Of a stretch of DNA of 51,775 nucleotides, positions 49,575 through 51,775 are shown in pieces. The notes beneath the pieces are model-generated. The model searched no databases. It saw only the letters and a list, made by a program, of their open reading frames with translations, and was not told the origin of the DNA. The stretch lies in IMG/VR virus record IMGVR_UViG_3300029286_000055, positions 1 to 51,775 of that record, one strand, 5' to 3'. Position 1 is the first letter of the stretch. Each line of letters begins with the position of its first letter. Made by a program: the position numbers and the translations under genes. This DNA comes from a virus.

Positions 49575-50438
49575 CTATCCTATTTGGAAGAGCATTGCGC
49601 TCGGCGTTCCACTTTCCGCTATCGCATATACTGGCACATATTGGCCCCAAGGAATTGGGCCAAGTTCGCCTTGGGCTGGGATCTTGATACCTTGGGTTGC
49701 TCCCGTGTTTGTAACAGAAGAGTTACCAATGTAAATCGCTTTGGTTCCTAAGTTTTGGATTATGATTTCTTTACGGCCCGCTTGCACTGTTGCGTCGAGC
49801 TGGGTTGCCGTTGTTGCATTTGTTGCAACAACGTCTTGTCGGCAAGCTACGTTTGGAGAATCGTTAACGAGTACCCTTCGGTACAGATCGCTAACCATAT
49901 CAGCTCTATCGTTAGCGGCTGAAATTGCTGATAAGGCAGCCCCAAGAGCCCTCGAACCTACCTTTATCGGATTACCCGAATCCGCTGCGTCATCTGCGAC
50001 GTTTCCAGCCACTTCCAAGGCAATCTCTGTGGAAGCTATGTTGATATCAAGAGCCCCTGCGGTCGCTGTTACGCGGTCCCAATTTGTCCCGTCAAAGCCC
50101 ATAAGGAATGAGTTAACATCGAGAGCTTGGATTGTTGCGGGGGCAACGTTATCAGAGCCTGGGGCCCCGCCTGATATTCTAAGGGTTTGGTGCGTTACGC
50201 CGATTGAAGCGTTACGAACGTGAAAGATTGCGCCAACAGTATCTGGGGTTAGATTGTCTGGGTCGTCATAAATACCGTCCATATCCACTGCAATGTCGTT
50301 TGCCACGTTCACGTCAAGGGAAAGTTTTCCCCCAACATCGGTACTTGTGAGGGCATGGGCAGAGGTACGAAGATACGCTGCTACTGAGTCGCCATCATCG
50401 GGGGTCGCGGAATAGTATACAAGTTTTGGTTTACTCAT
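49575..50438 (-). CDS. Virion decoration or fibre protein with YIGNSSVTNTG module
   Basis: This 287-residue protein begins MSKPKLVYYSATPDDGDSVA and ends in a module EIIIQNLGTKAIYIGNSSVT, NTGATQGIKIPAQGELGPIP and YAIAESGTPSAMLFQIG. A middle segment (NVADDAADSGNPIKVGSRAL) contains a proline-glycine pattern common in phage head-decoration proteins. A strong terminator follows, suggesting an abundant product. No signal peptide is present. A decoration or whisker role is likely but not proven. Confidence 0.7.
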   Translation of the reverse strand: MSKPKLVYYSATPDDGDSVAAYLRTSAHALTSTDVGGKLSLDVNVANDIAVDMDGIYDDPDNLTPDTVGAIFHVRNASIGVTHQTLRISGGAPGSDNVAPATIQALDVNSFLMGFDGTNWDRVTATAGALDINIASTEIALEVAGNVADDAADSGNPIKVGSRALGAALSAISAANDRADMVSDLYRRVLVNDSPNVACRQDVVATNATTATQLDATVQAGRKEIIIQNLGTKAIYIGNSSVTNTGATQGIKIPAQGELGPIPWGQYVPVYAIAESGTPSAMLFQIG

Positions 50439-50533
50439 TGGTTTTAACTCCTAATTTATGTGAATGAGGGACTATCCCCCAGAGGTCAGCCAAAGAGTTT
50501 TTCGGATTGTCTTAGAAAGACTTTAGAACTTTT

Positions 50534-50896
50534 TTAGGTCCAATAAGTTAGTTGAAGAATATCAGAGGCTTTGGAAGAGGAAAAATAGATTTTATGAGTC
50601 ACGCTTGGGTCAAGCGCGTTCTCGTCATGAAGTGAGCCAGGGGGTAAGAGCCTGTATTTTGTAGCGATCGATAAATCAATCCCAAGTTTCACAATTCCAT
50701 CATTCTTAGAGTATATAGAGAAGCGTTTAACCCCAGCGGGGAGGTCGAAATATTGCTCGGTATTAGCTATTGGTACGGGGATATCTTCAATAGAATGATT
50801 TTGCACAAGCATGTCACCAAAGGTCGCGTTAACGTCCAAGGGTGCCCCTGGGATTGATTGCACAAAACTTGGCGGTAAGTCTGTTACTCTACCCAT
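50534..50896 (-). CDS. Small virion-type protein with beta module
   Basis: This 120-residue protein has a proline-rich start (MGRVTDLPPSFVQSIPGAPL) and a beta module (VKRFSIYSKNDGIVKLGIDL, with an end ASDILQLTYWT) similar in layout to the YIG modules nearby. It overlaps the upstream gene by eight bases. A structural role is inferred. Confidence 0.6.
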   Translation of the reverse strand: MGRVTDLPPSFVQSIPGAPLDVNATFGDMLVQNHSIEDIPVPIANTEQYFDLPAGVKRFSIYSKNDGIVKLGIDLSIATKYRLLPPGSLHDENALDPSVTHKIYFSSSKASDILQLTYWT

Positions 50897-51272
50897 TCTT
50901 TTTTCCTAACGCTACAATAGAAATGGTCCCAGCCGTGTTGGTCCCGTGAGAGAATTTTACCCTTGAGTACCGATATCCAATTACTCCGAGGTTGAACATT
51001 TTCGTTTTCTTTTTTCCCCTCGTCCCATCATCGCTCATGACGTACTCGTTATTTATTTCACAAATTTGGATTTCATCAAACCAATCATCTATTGGCACGT
51101 CGGATGCTTCAACAATTATTTTTCCATCGAGTGCGTTGTTCGCGTCCCATTTTGCATGAATAGAACCGATTGGCATTTCCTTCCAGTCGATAATATCTGA
51201 AATGAAATCAGTCGCCATAGATACCTCTTTGGCGACGTAAGAACGATTGCAGTTTCGAGCGTCAATGATCAT
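50889..51272 (-). CDS. Small virion-type protein, beta sandwich-like
   Basis: This 127-residue protein may start at ATG 51272 (AAGG upstream) or at ATG 51218 (AGAGG upstream; MATDFISDIIDWKEMPIGSI). The second start gives a protein with WKEMPIGSIHAKWDANNALD then GKIIVEASDVPIDDWFDEIQ and GYRYSRVKFSHGTNTAGTIS, a pattern seen in phage decoration proteins that bind at the capsid or tail surface. Both starts are reported because the sequence does not decide. Confidence 0.62.
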   Translation of the reverse strand: MIIDARNCNRSYVAKEVSMATDFISDIIDWKEMPIGSIHAKWDANNALDGKIIVEASDVPIDDWFDEIQICEINNEYVMSDDGTRGKKKTKMFNLGVIGYRYSRVKFSHGTNTAGTISIVALGKKNG

Positions 51273-51275
51273 TAA

Positions 51276-51775
51276 TTACCTTATATGGCAGTAGTTAATT
51301 CCGTACCATCCCGCACCTCCAGAGGCTCCAAAATTTCCCTCAGAAACATTTGCATACACAGTAATGTTTCCATTGGTAGCTACTGTATAGGTCATATCAT
51401 TGGTATATCCACCTGAGTTCCCTCTTGTCTGACCCCTAAACTCTGTGGAAGGTCTGAACCTATCTGGAATAGCCGAGGATATCGCAAACACTGTTGCAAC
51501 TGTAGAGGTACATATTGATTGTTTAATGTACATGCAACTGTGATACCCGATTCTTGTTAAGAAAACATCGACAGAAGACAAAGTACATGGGCCTGTAAAA
51601 TTAACAGTGTGTGTATATGTTTCATTTCTTTCGTTCCATGACCAATGTGTGTTAGTTGTTGGTGCGTCCTGTAGGGCCACAAATTTTATAAAACCAAGAT
51701 TTATTATATCTATAGTTGTATCATCTGAACTTCTGATAGTTACTTCGTAAGAGGATCTATTTCTTACTTCCCAAG
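51276..51775 (-). CDS. Late protein cut by the right edge of the window
   Basis: The frame ending at 51276 is open all the way to 51775 with no stop, so the gene continues beyond the window; the GTG at 51680 (start of VALQDAPTTNTHW) is only an internal codon. The visible 166 codons include WEVRNRSSYEVTIRSSDDTT, NETYTHTVNFTGPCTLSSVD and GNITVYANVSEGNFGASGGA, a beta-rich fibre-type sequence. If the phage genome is circular, its 5' end would lie at position 26..1. Confidence 0.7.
   Translation of the reverse strand, partial: WEVRNRSSYEVTIRSSDDTTIDIINLGFIKFVALQDAPTTNTHWSWNERNETYTHTVNFTGPCTLSSVDVFLTRIGYHSCMYIKQSICTSTVATVFAISSAIPDRFRPSTEFRGQTRGNSGGYTNDMTYTVATNGNITVYANVSEGNFGASGGAGWYGINYCHIR

Noticed and set aside
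1-51775. tRNA genes, CRISPR arrays, insertion sequences, integrase or attachment sites
   Set aside because: I looked for T-loop signatures, regularly spaced direct repeats, transposase motifs and tyrosine or serine recombinase motifs and found none that hold up. A dedicated tRNA or CRISPR scan would settle it.

Overview
The window is a tailed double-stranded DNA bacteriophage genome, complete or nearly so. It encodes a small and a large terminase, a portal-MuF fusion, an HK97-type protease, an HK97-fold capsid protein, a tail-tube candidate, a frameshifted tail-chaperone pair and a 1733-residue tape measure protein. No sheath or recognisable contractile baseplate gene is present, so a long-tailed siphovirus is most likely. 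The host is probably Gram-negative: there is a lipoprotein with a lipobox, several Sec signal peptides, GGAG-type ribosome sites and a lysis cassette with membrane-anchored coiled-coil proteins. The host cannot be named from the sequence. I see no integrase, excisionase or CI-like repressor, so a virulent life style is likely.

Layout. The minus strand from 25871 down to 1 is the late block: two small regulators and a small membrane protein, terminase, portal, protease/scaffold, capsid, head-tail connectors, two exported proteins, tail tube, chaperones, tape measure, tail tip and a LamG-type fibre. The minus strand from 51775 down to 42332 carries more fibre or decoration proteins and then lysis genes. 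Joining the two contig ends would turn both blocks into one continuous late operon running from terminase to lysis. A gene start at positions 26..1 and a gene body open to position 51775 fit that reading, although a direct abutment is out of frame.

The replication and early block occupies 26518-42241. A primase-helicase runs leftwards. All other early genes but one run rightwards: small unknown proteins, a cytosine-C5 methyltransferase, an SNF2 helicase, a DnaQ-like exonuclease, a family A DNA polymerase and a VRR-NUC nuclease. Between the late block and the primase lies a 646-base region with eight GTTAAC sites, direct repeats and palindromes, a good candidate for the replication origin or a control region.

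Regulation. A motif TTGTTWAACAA recurs at the control regions of the early and late blocks. Two copies sit at the same distance upstream of near-consensus promoters (29022 and 32660). Strong hairpins follow the capsid, tail-tube and one fibre gene. A classical A AAA AAC slippery heptamer joins the two tail-chaperone frames.

The most unusual observation is the methyltransferase gene at 31068-31937. Its +1 frame is open for 274 codons and carries a second set of residues (WPTP repeats, LNPRWVEWLMGYP) that I recognise from phage methyltransferase loci, over the same bases that encode the canonical C-terminal motifs in frame 0. A family of exported late proteins sharing a C-terminal module is the second unexpected feature.
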